Assembly (NCBI GenBank): GCA_937921555.1
Contig: CAKZUV010000071.1
Location: forward strand, 1-55,868
Source: an uncultured Saprospiraceae bacterium
GTDB taxonomy: Bacteria; Bacteroidota; Bacteroidia; Chitinophagales; Saprospiraceae
Direction: 5' to 3'
DNA length: 55,868 nt
Positions 24,773-32,442 of this stretch are shown here, piece after piece (positions within the stretch are counted from its first letter, which is position 1; every line of letters starts with the position of its first letter). The notes beneath the pieces are model-generated. The model had not been told where the DNA came from. It did no database searches and saw only the letters and a list, made by a program, of their open reading frames with translations. The position numbers were made by a program, and so were the translations under genes.

Positions 24773-27031
24773 ATGAAAGATATCTCTCTTTTTAAAAATT
24801 TCACAACTGTAATTGGAAGTCGAACTTTAGCTGAAATTGTCAACGGTATCAAAGGAGATCATTTTAAAAAAACAATTTTAGAAATTCAAAATTTTATAAA
24901 AAATGGCAAGAAAGAAAAGGCGAGTCATTTAAAAAAAGGATTAGTGGCTTTTACCGTTTCGGGGTTATTTGAAGGAGGTCGAAAGTTGTCTTTTTTAAAG
25001 TCATATAATCCATTTGTAATTTTAGATATTGACAGATTGGATTCAGAGATTTTATCAGATTTAGTTCTTAAGATAAATAACATTGATTTTACAAGAGTTG
25101 CTTTTAAGAGTCCGAGTGACCAAGGATTGAAGATTATTATAGAGGTAGATTCTGGAATGAAGATGCATGGTCATGCTTATCAACAGGTCAGTAGTTTTTA
25201 TGAAAAAGAATTGGAAGTAGCAATTGATAAAAGTGGAAAAGATATTACACGACTTTGTTTTATGTCTCATGATCCGGCTATTTATTTCAATCAAGAAAGC
25301 ACTGTTTTTAAGGTATTGAAATATGACATGGAGGTAAATAATTCAAGTAGTAAAAAAGAGGAAATTTCTCCGAAAAGAACAACAGATAATTCGATCAACT
25401 CCAAGATGAATTATGTGAAGGCCTTTGAAATTTGCGTCACTCAAGCCAATGCTAAATTGGTATTTGAAAAAGGCAATCGAAATAATTATATTTATAGGTT
25501 GGGCATCATTTGTAGTCATGCGGGAATTCCTTTGGAGGTGGCAGTCAAGGAGAGTAAGAAGAGGTTTGATTTTAATGATAATGAAATAGAACGGACAATC
25601 AAAAGTGCCTATGATTGGCAGCCCTACCCTTCTGAAATTTCAAATGGCAAATCATCCATCGAACTGCCTAGTGAGGTTCCTCCAGTGATTCCAGCGAAAG
25701 TGTTTGATCAGTTACCTATTTTATTAAAAGGGGGTTCTGAAGTTCTAAAAGATCAACGAGAACGAGATGTTTTTCTCACGGGAGCTTTAGGAGTTCTGAG
25801 TGGTTTGTTGCCAAAAGTGAGCGGAGTTTATGATGGTCATATTTGTTTTCCAAATTTATTCGTTTTTGTGATTGCTCCAGCGGCAAGTGGAAAAGGTGCT
25901 TTGAAGTTTTCTAAGTGTTTAGGATCGGCTTATCATGATGAATTATTGGAGGTGAGTAAAAAAGAAAAACAGGATTATAAAAAAGCTTTAGTAAGGTTTG
26001 AGATAGAAAGTACGAAGTATAGAAAAGGGAAAATTGAAACACAACCAGAATCACCAGAAGAACGAGGTTTTAAAACTTTATTTATTCCGGCCAACTCGAG
26101 TTCTGCTATGTTGATCCGACATTTAAATCAGAATGAAGATTCAGGGATTCTATTTGAGTCAGAAGCAGATACTTTGGGAAATGTTTTAAAACAAGATTGG
26201 GGTGGATATTCAGACTTATTGAGAAAGGCTTATCACCATGAGCCTATTTCTTACAGTAGAAAATCAAATAGTGATTTTATAGAGATTGCAGAACCAAAAT
26301 TATCAGTTGCTTTGTCTGGAACACCTGGTCAGGTAACGAATTTGATTCCTTCAGCAGAAGATGGTTTATTTTCTAGATTTGTGTTTTATGCTTTTGAAGT
26401 TGAGTCCATTTGGCGAGATGTTTCACCGCAAGGAAGAAGTCATAATTTTCAAAATTTCTATCAAGGATTATCAAGAGAGGTTTTGGAGATGGTACATTTT
26501 CTTAAGTTGCATCCAACGGAATTTAATCTATCAAAAGCACAGTGGAAAATGTTGAATGAGACCTTTAAAAAGTTGATGGAGGAAACGAATGAGATGTTTG
26601 GGACAGAAGCCTTAAGTATTGTAAAACGAATGGGATTGGTTTGCTTTAGAATAGCTATGATTTTATCAACGATCAGAAGATTTGAGGAAAAGAGTTTAGA
26701 CCCGAAGCTTATCTGTAAAGACGATGATTTTCAAGCAGCTATTTGGTTATCAGAGACTTATTTTAAACATGGAGTTTTTGTTTATGATCGATTGCCAAGA
26801 TATCAGACGAATAAGTTCCAGTTTAAGAATGTTAAAAAGCAATTATTTTTTGATGCTTTGCCAGAACGATTTATAAGAAAAGAAGTTTTAGAACTTTGTT
26901 CAAATTTTAATATTTCAAAACGATCAGGAATTAGGTATTTACGAGAATTAACCATTTCAGGATTTTTAGTCCAGTCTCCTATTGGCAAATTTGGGGAATA
27001 TTTTAAGCAATCAGATGGTACGGTGGCATAG
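24773..27031 (+). CDS. Primase-helicase: VirE_N/BT4734-like domain plus DUF3987
   Basis: The protein has 752 residues. Residues 1-185 form a VirE_N/BT4734-type domain with an FVILDIDRLD acidic motif (Asp85, Asp87), an SPSDQGLKIIIEV segment and DITRLCFMSHDP, an arrangement reminiscent of archaeo-eukaryotic primases. A linker helix region (about 215-290) follows. Residues about 300-560 are DUF3987 with a P-loop-like APAASGKGALKF, FESEADTLGNVLKQDWGGYSDLLRKAYHHE and LSGTPGQVTNLI. A C-terminal winged-helix-like tail ends in the stop at 27031. It probably primes and unwinds the element's DNA during replication. The TGGCAC repeats begin inside its last codons. Confidence 0.8.
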   Translation: MKDISLFKNFTTVIGSRTLAEIVNGIKGDHFKKTILEIQNFIKNGKKEKASHLKKGLVAFTVSGLFEGGRKLSFLKSYNPFVILDIDRLDSEILSDLVLKINNIDFTRVAFKSPSDQGLKIIIEVDSGMKMHGHAYQQVSSFYEKELEVAIDKSGKDITRLCFMSHDPAIYFNQESTVFKVLKYDMEVNNSSSKKEEISPKRTTDNSINSKMNYVKAFEICVTQANAKLVFEKGNRNNYIYRLGIICSHAGIPLEVAVKESKKRFDFNDNEIERTIKSAYDWQPYPSEISNGKSSIELPSEVPPVIPAKVFDQLPILLKGGSEVLKDQRERDVFLTGALGVLSGLLPKVSGVYDGHICFPNLFVFVIAPAASGKGALKFSKCLGSAYHDELLEVSKKEKQDYKKALVRFEIESTKYRKGKIETQPESPEERGFKTLFIPANSSSAMLIRHLNQNEDSGILFESEADTLGNVLKQDWGGYSDLLRKAYHHEPISYSRKSNSDFIEIAEPKLSVALSGTPGQVTNLIPSAEDGLFSRFVFYAFEVESIWRDVSPQGRSHNFQNFYQGLSREVLEMVHFLKLHPTEFNLSKAQWKMLNETFKKLMEETNEMFGTEALSIVKRMGLVCFRIAMILSTIRRFEEKSLDPKLICKDDDFQAAIWLSETYFKHGVFVYDRLPRYQTNKFQFKNVKKQLFFDALPERFIRKEVLELCSNFNISKRSGIRYLRELTISGFLVQSPIGKFGEYFKQSDGTVA

Positions 27032-27075
27032 TTGGCACGGTTGGAACACTTTAGAAAATAGATCCAACTGTGCCA
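27016..27075 (+). repeat. First cluster of 9-bp TGGCAC-type repeats
   Basis: Head-to-tail units TGGTACGG (27016-27023), TGGCATAGT (27024-27032), TGGCACGGT (27033-27041) and TGGAACACT (27042-27050) are followed by TTAGAAAA. An inverted unit ACTGTGCCA (27067-27075) closes the cluster. It overlaps the stop of the primase-helicase gene. Confidence 0.7.
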
Positions 27076-27182
27076 ATAATTTTATCACTACCATGGTCTT
27101 TGATTGGAAAATAATGCCAGTCTTTAGTATTTAAAGTAATTACAAAGCAACTGAAAGAACAAGTGCTTTTAAATATAGAAGG

Positions 27183-27251
27183 TGGCACGATTGGCACAGT
27201 TGGCACACATTAGAAAAAAATACAACCGTGCCAACCGTGCCAACTGTGCCA
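27183..27251 (+). repeat. Second cluster: three forward and three inverted 9-bp TGGCAC repeats
   Basis: Forward units lie at 27183-27191, 27192-27200 and 27201-27209 (TGGCACGAT, TGGCACAGT, TGGCACACA). TTAGAAAAAAA and a short spacer follow, then inverted units at 27225-27233, 27234-27242 and 27243-27251 (ACCGTGCCA twice, ACTGTGCCA). The whole forms a 27-bp dyad. It repeats the plan of the cluster at 27016-27075, including the TTAGAAAA centre. Confidence 0.75.
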
Positions 27252-27330
27252 GGCCCTATATTTCAGAAACTATTGGAGTAAGGTAATTGTTAGCAACAGA
27301 ATGAAAAGTTAATTCTAAAAACTGATTACT

Positions 27331-27687
27331 ATGAAAACTAAGAGAAAACTAAAAAAATATTTAAAAATCTTGAGAAAGGAAAAAGAACATATCTGCTACG
27401 AAATGGAGCTAGAATATAAGATTATCAAATGCAAATTACATCATTCTTACGAGTGGGAAATGAGGTTTAGAAAAGCGGTGAAAAAAGTAAAGACCAAAAA
27501 ACGATTTAGGAAAGCGTTGGCTAAAAGGTTGGGTGTTAAGTATTCAGAGGTAAAAAATTTATTTCCGGTTAGTTTGAATTCTACTTTGATCGCTAATTAT
27601 TTGAATCCTCACCTTAGTTTTTATAGTCATGAAGAAATTAGAAATATTTGTCAGGAGTTGAAGTTGGAGTTTGATGATTTTCCGTAA
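27331..27687 (+). CDS. Small basic protein of unknown function
   Basis: This 118-residue protein has an extremely Lys/Arg-rich N-terminal half (MKTKRKLKKYLKILRKEKEH; FRKAVKKVKTKKRFRKALAK), with a possible HTH-like segment AKRLGVKYSEVKNLF. The C-terminal half ends YLNPHLSFYSHEEIRNICQELKLEFDDFP. Nucleic-acid binding is plausible from the charge alone; the family is not recognised. Its last 45 codons are duplicated, with a frameshift, at 28895-29035. It starts 80 bp after the inverted TGGCAC cluster, which could act as its operator. Confidence 0.55.
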   Translation: MKTKRKLKKYLKILRKEKEHICYEMELEYKIIKCKLHHSYEWEMRFRKAVKKVKTKKRFRKALAKRLGVKYSEVKNLFPVSLNSTLIANYLNPHLSFYSHEEIRNICQELKLEFDDFP

Positions 27688-27732
27688 AGCTGGTCCCGTC
27701 ACAAGAGCTTGCTTTCGCGCATTAGCTGGGCT

Positions 27733-27810
27733 GAGCACTTGTTCCTGGCGCTCGCGCAGCTGCTCTTCGCGCTTGGCCTTTAGCAGAGCAGCAGCACTCC
27801 TAACCAATTC
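27733..27810 (+). repeat. G+C-rich hairpin repeat, copy A
   Basis: The stem GCTGCTC/GAGCAGC (27769-27775 with 27785-27793 region), with flanking GC/GC pairs, sits in an otherwise A+T-rich region. Copy B at 28758-28838 has the same arrangement with a compensated base pair (GCTACTC/GAGTAGC). Both copies precede or follow small unknown genes. Confidence 0.55.
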
Positions 27811-27823
27811 AACCATCGTAATC

Positions 27824-28693
27824 ATGACTAAATATAAATATAGTAGGGAAGATCGGATAAAACTTTCCATAAAAGCCAAGGAGATTAAATCACAGTTTCC
27901 AAAAGAAAGTAAACCTGATAAGAAATTATTAAATCTTGATCTAATGATTGTTATGGCTCGGAACTATTTAAAATCTTCGTATGCATATAAGCATTTACGT
28001 TATGGTAACGCGTGGCCAAAGGAAGGTATTCTTTATATTGAAGTTTCAAGATCACTGATTGACCGAGCGCTTAGGTTTACCAATAGCTTTATTCTTCTAT
28101 GCAAATTGAGAGGTCATGATATAATTATCAGAAAAAGAAAAACTATACTAATTGTTGAAGGAGAGGAATATAAAATTAGAATTGTAGAAAAACGTGAAAA
28201 GGTAGTTGATAGATCTGGTAAGTATGAAGAATTTCATTGGATTCCAAATGGCAAATTATCTTTAAAAATTGATTCCTGGGATCCTCAGGAATGGTGTGAC
28301 ACTAAAACCAAACGTCTGGAAGATCAATTACCCAAGTTGGTGGCAGCATTTGAATTGAGAGCCCAAAAGGATATTGCAGATAGGGAGAAATGGAAACTTG
28401 AGAGGATGGAAGAAACAAGACTAAGGGAGATGGAAGAAAATGAGCAAGTCGAGATTCGTTGGAAAAATATAAAAGTTGAAATGCTACGGAAAGATTTAAT
28501 GAAGTGGAATGAAGCACAAAATTTTTCTAATTTTATCCATGAGCTGGAAAAACAAAAGAACCTGTCTAAGAAACAAGAGGATTGGATAATTTGGGCAAAA
28601 GGGGTAGTAGCAGATTTAGATCCATTGTCTAAGGGTGCGGGTGAATTAATGGATCGGTATGAGTTTAAAAATATTGTGAATTCAGAATCATGA
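27824..28693 (+). CDS. Unknown helical protein of the element (289 residues)
   Basis: I place the start at 27824 (MTKYKYSREDRIKLSIKAKE). The frame is open from 27671, but that part runs through the G+C-rich repeat copy A and reads as low-complexity Ala/Arg/Ser. The protein has a mixed alpha/beta N-terminal half (YIEVSRSLIDRALRFTNSFILLCKLRGHDIIIRKRKTILIVEGEEYKIRIVEKREK) and a long coiled-coil-like charged C-terminus (ADREKWKLERMEETRLREMEENEQVEIRW). Similar proteins are known as uncharacterised products in Bacteroidota genomes. I assign no function. It is flanked by both copies of the G+C-rich repeat. Confidence 0.6.
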   Translation: MTKYKYSREDRIKLSIKAKEIKSQFPKESKPDKKLLNLDLMIVMARNYLKSSYAYKHLRYGNAWPKEGILYIEVSRSLIDRALRFTNSFILLCKLRGHDIIIRKRKTILIVEGEEYKIRIVEKREKVVDRSGKYEEFHWIPNGKLSLKIDSWDPQEWCDTKTKRLEDQLPKLVAAFELRAQKDIADREKWKLERMEETRLREMEENEQVEIRWKNIKVEMLRKDLMKWNEAQNFSNFIHELEKQKNLSKKQEDWIIWAKGVVADLDPLSKGAGELMDRYEFKNIVNSES

Positions 28694-28757
28694 TATTAGT
28701 GGGAAATTTATGTTATTAATGTGATGCCTTAGAAAGATCGTTCCCAAGAGTTTGAAA

Positions 28758-28838
28758 ATAAACACTTGTACACTGACGCTCGTGCAGCTACTCTTCACAC
28801 AAAGCTTTAAACTGAGTAGCAGCACTTAGGCCCCCAAT
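28758..28838 (+). repeat. G+C-rich hairpin repeat, copy B
   Basis: It aligns with copy A from CACTTGT through CAGCACT. The stem is GCTACTC/GAGTAGC, with an added GTGC/GCAC outer helix around an A-A mismatch. The stem differs from copy A by a paired change. It lies after the 27824-28693 gene. Confidence 0.55.
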
Positions 28839-28888
28839 CTCTAATTACTGATTCTGCCCAACCAATCTCCCACGCTTCGGTGGAAGAT
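28832..28888 (+). repeat. TTCG-loop hairpin repeat, copy 1
   Basis: Positions 28832-28888 align with 29913-29969 (CCCCAA...CTAA(C/T)TACTGATT...AAC...ATCTCCCA(C/T)GCTTCGGTGG). Each ends in an 8-bp stem with a GCTTCG-type loop. Both lie downstream of a rightward gene. Confidence 0.6.
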
Positions 28889-28894
28889 CGAGCT

Positions 28895-29035
28895 GTTTTT
28901 TCTAGTTTTGTTTCAATGCTACCTTGATTGTTAATTATCTAAATCCACATTTTAGCTTTATGTAAGCATAAGGGGATTAGGGCTGTTTATAAGGAGTTGA
29001 AGTTGGAGTTTGATAATTTTCTGTGAGGGATTGAG
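28895..29035 (+). pseudogene. Decayed duplicate of the 3' end of the 27331-27687 gene
   Basis: The sequence follows the last 45 codons of that gene. NYLNPHFSF is in one frame, then a one-base deletion shifts the frame, and the end reads IRAVYKELKLEFDNFL (compare IRNICQELKLEFDDFP). No start codon or upstream part remains. Confidence 0.7.
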
Positions 29036-29191
29036 GAATTATTTTTGACAAACAATTTTTGTGGTAAGTCATTCATCAACCGTTAATTGGTTTGGAAAAT
29101 AATGATAGTCAAAGGTGTGTTTGTAACATCTGCAAAAAAGAGAAAAAGTTGTACCTTGTGAGTTTTTAGTTATTACAGACAAACAGAAAAA

Positions 29192-29887
29192 ATGACAAAA
29201 CAAATAATAATTCTTTTGATATTCTTAATTCCTGTTTTTGGTTTTTGCCAAAATAGTTGGTTCGTCAAATTAAATTCGAATCCAAGACTGAGTTGGTTAA
29301 ATGATAAGGGTTCTAAAATAAATCTGACAAGTTCTATTTCTGCGACTGTTGGATATGAATTTTCAAAAAAGATAAGTATAGAAACAGGCTTATATTTAAA
29401 TAGAGTTGGATATCGTCTTGAGAGAACGCTGGAGAGAGTGGGTGTAACTGAAGGTATTAACTCTTACATTTTGGAAGGTGAAATACCAGTTAAACAAAAG
29501 TTTAAAGAAAAATTCGTTGGAGTTCCGCTACAATTAAATTACAAGTTCTTAGAAAGGGATAAGTTCAATCTATTTGCTTATTCAAATTTATCAATTAACC
29601 GTTACAACAAATCCGATCACAAATGGTGGTACTATTACGAAGCAGCAAATGAATTTTCTACAGATAATACCTTTACCTGGAATGGAAGGCAAAAGATGAA
29701 TCTTAGTTTTGAGCTAGGTGTATATCTCGAACAAAAATTGTTTAAAGAAATATCTATTCTTGGAGGGATAAATTATTTGCATTTATTTCATAAAAAAAAC
29801 CTTCTTATCTCTGAAAAAAGTAGCCAATTCTCTAATGTTGGGATAATTCTTGGATTCAGGCACAGTCTCAAAAAGATAAAAGAGTGA
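29192..29887 (+). CDS. Outer-membrane beta-barrel protein (PorT/OmpA-barrel type)
   Basis: The 231-residue protein has a signal peptide (MTKQIIILLIFLIPVFGFCQ). Alternating beta strands follow (SATVGYEFSKKISIETGLYLNRVGYRL, VGVPLQLNYKFLERDKFNLFAYSNLS, MNLSFELGVYLEQKLFKEISILGGINYLHL) and the end strand is NVGIILGFRHSLKKI. This is the typical small eight-stranded barrel of Bacteroidota outer membranes (outer membrane protein beta-barrel domain). Its cargo function within the element is unknown. It is flanked by the TTCG-hairpin repeats. Confidence 0.75.
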   Translation: MTKQIIILLIFLIPVFGFCQNSWFVKLNSNPRLSWLNDKGSKINLTSSISATVGYEFSKKISIETGLYLNRVGYRLERTLERVGVTEGINSYILEGEIPVKQKFKEKFVGVPLQLNYKFLERDKFNLFAYSNLSINRYNKSDHKWWYYYEAANEFSTDNTFTWNGRQKMNLSFELGVYLEQKLFKEISILGGINYLHLFHKKNLLISEKSSQFSNVGIILGFRHSLKKIKE

Positions 29888-29912
29888 AAGAAGCCTATCG
29901 GGACACAAATCA

Positions 29913-29969
29913 CCCCAAAACTCTAACTACTGATTTTCCCAAACTATCTCCCATGCTTCGGTGGGAGAT
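29913..29969 (+). repeat. TTCG-loop hairpin repeat, copy 2
   Basis: See copy 1 at 28832-28888. The stem here is perfect (ATCTCCCA 29946-29953 with TGGGAGAT 29962-29969). It starts 25 bp after the stop of the beta-barrel gene and may act as a terminator or mRNA end without a strong T-run. Confidence 0.6.
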
Positions 29970-29989
29970 TTACAAACCCGCTCTTTGAT

Positions 29990-30270
29990 AATCGATTCCT
30001 TTTAAATTATATACTGGTTTAGCCGATGGCTTCAAAAAACCAGCGCGCAGGAGTGGCTTGCATCGGCTCATGGCCGCATGCACCTTTTTGCTGGCGCCTG
30101 CCAACGCATCAGATCCGGGCTGCGGGCGCTTGTTCCTGCCTCCGTCCAAACCCGCGAATCCTCAGCAGTCACTGACACTTGCCAGCAGCCCCTCTCTGAG
30201 CTTTCCCTCGTCAATTGGAACAAGGCCTTTAGGTTTTCATTTTTGGCCTGTGAGGGTTGGCTCAGGTGGC
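29990..30270. other. G+C-rich non-coding patch inside A+T-rich element
   Basis: The composition changes abruptly. Dyads are visible, for example TGCATCGGC/GCCGcATGCA around 30058-30080. It carries GTTCCTGCCTCCG (30132-30144), identical to 13 bases of the candidate att core. Frames are open by composition but look like no protein. The block could be a remnant of another insertion. Confidence 0.4.
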
Positions 30271-30660
30271 TTAGAAGAGTCGCAGCGGTTTGGTTAGTTG
30301 GTTTGTTTCTGGTGTTAGTTCGGCGGCTAGTTTTCCAGCTTTGGTTGCTTTGCGGTAGGTGTCGCCCGTGCCGCCTTTTCGTTCCCTTCCTTTTTTGTAT
30401 ACGCAGATTACTTTATCGGCTAGTTTTACCAGTTCGGTGTTTCTGATTAGTGGTGCGTATTTTCCGTGGTTTTGGTAGTCGGGTTTTATTACTGTTTTTG
30501 GTAGTTGGTTTTCTGTGGCGTAGCGGTCGGCCAGTGTATCCACGCCTTTTGCACCTCCGTGTAGGATGTGTGTTGGGTGCATGGTTTTTAGTAGGTTTTC
30601 CAGTTGCGTGTAAGTGTTGTTATCGTTTAGTTTTCTGGAGCCGCTTATCAGTATTTTCAT
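30271..30660 (-). CDS. SLOG-family DUF2493 protein (YspA-like)
   Basis: The protein has 129 residues. The Rossmann-like SLOG signature is clear: MKILISGSRKL at the N-terminus, HGGAKGVDTLADRYA in the middle, then KPDYQNHGKYAPLIRNTELVKLADKVICVY. SLOG domains bind nucleotides or nucleotide-derived ligands. Several members are associated with phage-derived conflict systems, and the DUF2493 type is frequent on mobile elements. The specific ligand is unknown. It is transcribed opposite to its neighbours, with the promoter region shared with the 30770 gene. The G+C-rich patch begins just beyond its stop. Confidence 0.75.
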   Translation of the reverse strand: MKILISGSRKLNDNNTYTQLENLLKTMHPTHILHGGAKGVDTLADRYATENQLPKTVIKPDYQNHGKYAPLIRNTELVKLADKVICVYKKGRERKGGTGDTYRKATKAGKLAAELTPETNQLTKPLRLF

Positions 30661-30703
30661 ACTATAAATATACGTTTTTTATTTCATTTTTTGATACATT
30701 TTG

Positions 30704-30735
30704 TTTGTTTTTTGTGTCATTTATGCGTATCTTTA
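30704..30735 (+). promoter_or_regulatory. Promoter for the 30770-33228 gene cluster
   Basis: TTTG (30704-30707), 20 bases, then TATCTTTA (30728-30735), about 35 bp before the ATG at 30770. It matches the Bacteroidota consensus except for the last -7 base. Confidence 0.55.
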
Positions 30736-30769
30736 TAGTACAAGATTACACACATAAACTTATAAAACT

Positions 30770-31018
30770 ATGATAAATTTTAATTTACAATCAGATTACT
30801 TTGAACAAGAAATGTTAGCTGCAAATTATGAGCCACCGCCAGTTCGAGAAGAGGCAGAATGGGAGGTGATGTTGGCAGAAATGAAAGTGGCTATTTTGAA
30901 AAATGAAACTGCGAAGGCTCGAAAATTAATGTATAGTTTAGAGTTTAAAATCCATGAGGCTAGAATGAAATCTTTTAATGAAGGATTTGAATGTGGTTCC
31001 GCTCCGCTTCCTTTCTAA
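30770..31018 (+). CDS. Small unknown protein (82 residues)
   Basis: Mostly helical and acidic: SDYFEQEMLAANYEPPPVREEAEWEVMLAEMKVAILKNETAKARKLMYSLEFKIHEARM. There is no signal peptide or membrane segment. It is the first gene after a good promoter and probably heads a cluster of small genes running to the RecE-like nuclease. The family is not recognised. Confidence 0.55.
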   Translation: MINFNLQSDYFEQEMLAANYEPPPVREEAEWEVMLAEMKVAILKNETAKARKLMYSLEFKIHEARMKSFNEGFECGSAPLPF

Positions 31019-31040
31019 AAAATAAAACTTAAAATTTACG

Positions 31041-31373
31041 ATGACTTATTTGATTCATTTCTACGAGGAATGTCCAGCCACTTGTATGGATATCGAGATC
31101 GAAATTACTTTTACATGTGACGAGAAAGAAGGCCAAGAAAACTTTTGGGGTTATCCGGTTGCTGTTCCTGCCAGTAATCATATTGAGATATTGGAGGTTG
31201 TAAAAAACGGGGAGACTTGGAATAATTATCCTGATTCTATAACCGATGAAATACATAAACACGATTGGGAACCAGTATCGGATTTCTCAAACGTAATGGC
31301 CTGTGAGCCGAAACCAGAATATTCTATAAAAACCATAAAACTAAAATCATGGAAAAAACAATTAGCTGCTTAG
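31041..31373 (+). CDS. Small unknown protein (110 residues)
   Basis: An acidic, beta-rich protein (MTYLIHFYEECPATCMDIEIEITFTCDEKEGQENFWGYPVAVPASNHIEILEV) with a C-terminal IHKHDWEP...KTIKLKSW segment. Two near-N-terminal Cys residues (Cys11, Cys15) could bind a metal, but there is no second pair. It follows the previous gene after 22 bp and overlaps the next by 25 bp, so it is part of the same transcript. The family is not recognised. Confidence 0.55.
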   Translation: MTYLIHFYEECPATCMDIEIEITFTCDEKEGQENFWGYPVAVPASNHIEILEVVKNGETWNNYPDSITDEIHKHDWEPVSDFSNVMACEPKPEYSIKTIKLKSWKKQLAA

Positions 31374-31534
31374 TAAAGGAACAATTAGCGATGGTCGGAA
31401 AAACGGCCACGGATTTACAAATCAAAAGAGCGTATCACCGAAATTATGATCGACGACGGGGAAGCGGTGGGAATCGATTTTATATCGCCACTCATATTGT
31501 AAGCTATTTAACACTAAATAAAATTATAGATTAA
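31349..31534 (+). CDS. Small basic unknown protein (61 residues)
   Basis: Read from an ATG that overlaps the previous gene by 25 bp. The sequence MEKTISCLVKEQLAMVGKTATDLQIKRAYHRNYDRRRGSGGNRFYIATHIVSYL is compact and basic. The coding potential is supported only by context and by the lack of another frame, so it is less certain than its neighbours. Confidence 0.4.
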   Translation: MEKTISCLVKEQLAMVGKTATDLQIKRAYHRNYDRRRGSGGNRFYIATHIVSYLTLNKIID

Positions 31535-31605
31535 AATACTTTTTATTCAATCACCTGCACCACTCCGCAAAAATATAGGAGTGGTGCACAAACCAACTTT
31601 GTATT

Positions 31606-32274
31606 ATGAAAATTTCAATTCCAACACTTTCTTTAAAAGAGTTAGAAAATCTAATGGATGAAAAATCCAAAACTTTGGCTCTAAAATATTTGAAAGGCCA
31701 TCCACGACAATATCGTTTCGACGCTTCCAGGGGCGTGTTCAATATTCAAGGCGAAATTCCAGTGACAAAAGCAGGGAAACCATTTTCTTTGATTCCGATT
31801 TCGTATCGAGTTTTTAAAGATTCGCTTTTTGGTACTTCCAAGCGAAATTGGTTAGAGCTGTTTTTTATTGACAATATCGGAGCGGTGGCCAGCGTGATGG
31901 TTCACGGGTATAGTGTCGAACACTTTTTCAATATGTCGCAAAAATTGTTTTACGAAGATTTGAAAATCACCGAAATCAAAATCACGATTACTCCACAGGA
32001 ACGGCAGACCGCCAAAGGAGAAAAGTATTTTATTGCGGAATTTGAGCATGAAGCGGCTGATCCTGCTTACTTGAAATTAGTGAAAGCGAATGTCAAAGAT
32101 TTTGAGTTGTACCGCGAGGATACCATTCAGCCAACGAATACGATGATCGTTTGGGAAAACTATCCGCTTTGCATCGTGGAATCTGAGAAGTTGGAAGCGG
32201 CGACAGATATCGAGACTGGAGAGGTTGACGAAGCCAAATTGGAACCTGTAACTCAACTTGACAAAGTAGCTTGA
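31606..32274 (+). CDS. Unknown protein, possible ssDNA-binding/OB-like partner of the RecE-like nuclease
   Basis: This 222-residue cytosolic protein is beta-rich in its centre (FSLIPISYRVFKDSLFG, WLELFFIDNIGAVASVMVHGYSVEHFF, ITEIKITITPQERQTAKGEKYFIAEFEHE). It ends with an acidic tail (ATDIETGEVDEAKLEPVTQLDKVA), reminiscent of single-stranded-DNA-binding proteins. It precedes a RecE-like nuclease gene by about 170 bp, the place often taken by an annealase or SSB in phage and element recombination modules. The family is not recognised, and the role is inference from context and composition. Confidence 0.45.
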   Translation: MKISIPTLSLKELENLMDEKSKTLALKYLKGHPRQYRFDASRGVFNIQGEIPVTKAGKPFSLIPISYRVFKDSLFGTSKRNWLELFFIDNIGAVASVMVHGYSVEHFFNMSQKLFYEDLKITEIKITITPQERQTAKGEKYFIAEFEHEAADPAYLKLVKANVKDFELYREDTIQPTNTMIVWENYPLCIVESEKLEAATDIETGEVDEAKLEPVTQLDKVA

Positions 32275-32442
32275 TTTCTTTCTTTACAAGATGGCTCCGT
32301 TTACTGATTGACGGGGCCATTATTTTTTCATAATCCTTTGCCACATGCAGCAGTATTTTTGCTTCCTTCTATGGCGTCTATGGCCGCACTATCAGGAAAC
32401 AAAAAATCCAGCTACAAGAGGCAAATCGCCAAAACTAAAACG

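Noticed and set aside
27671-27823. N-terminal extension of the 27824 gene
   Set aside because: It runs through hairpin repeat copy A and reads as Arg/Ala/Ser filler; the ATG at 27824 begins the plausible protein.
27733-30270. Integron-like cassette array
   Set aside because: Hairpins between small genes suggested attC sites, but there is no integron integrase in the window and no match to the attC R box pairs.
30078-30446. Open frame of 122 codons over the G+C-rich patch and the opposite strand of the SLOG gene
   Set aside because: Its sequence is low-complexity Leu/Val/Arg, and much of it is antisense to a well-recognised SLOG gene.
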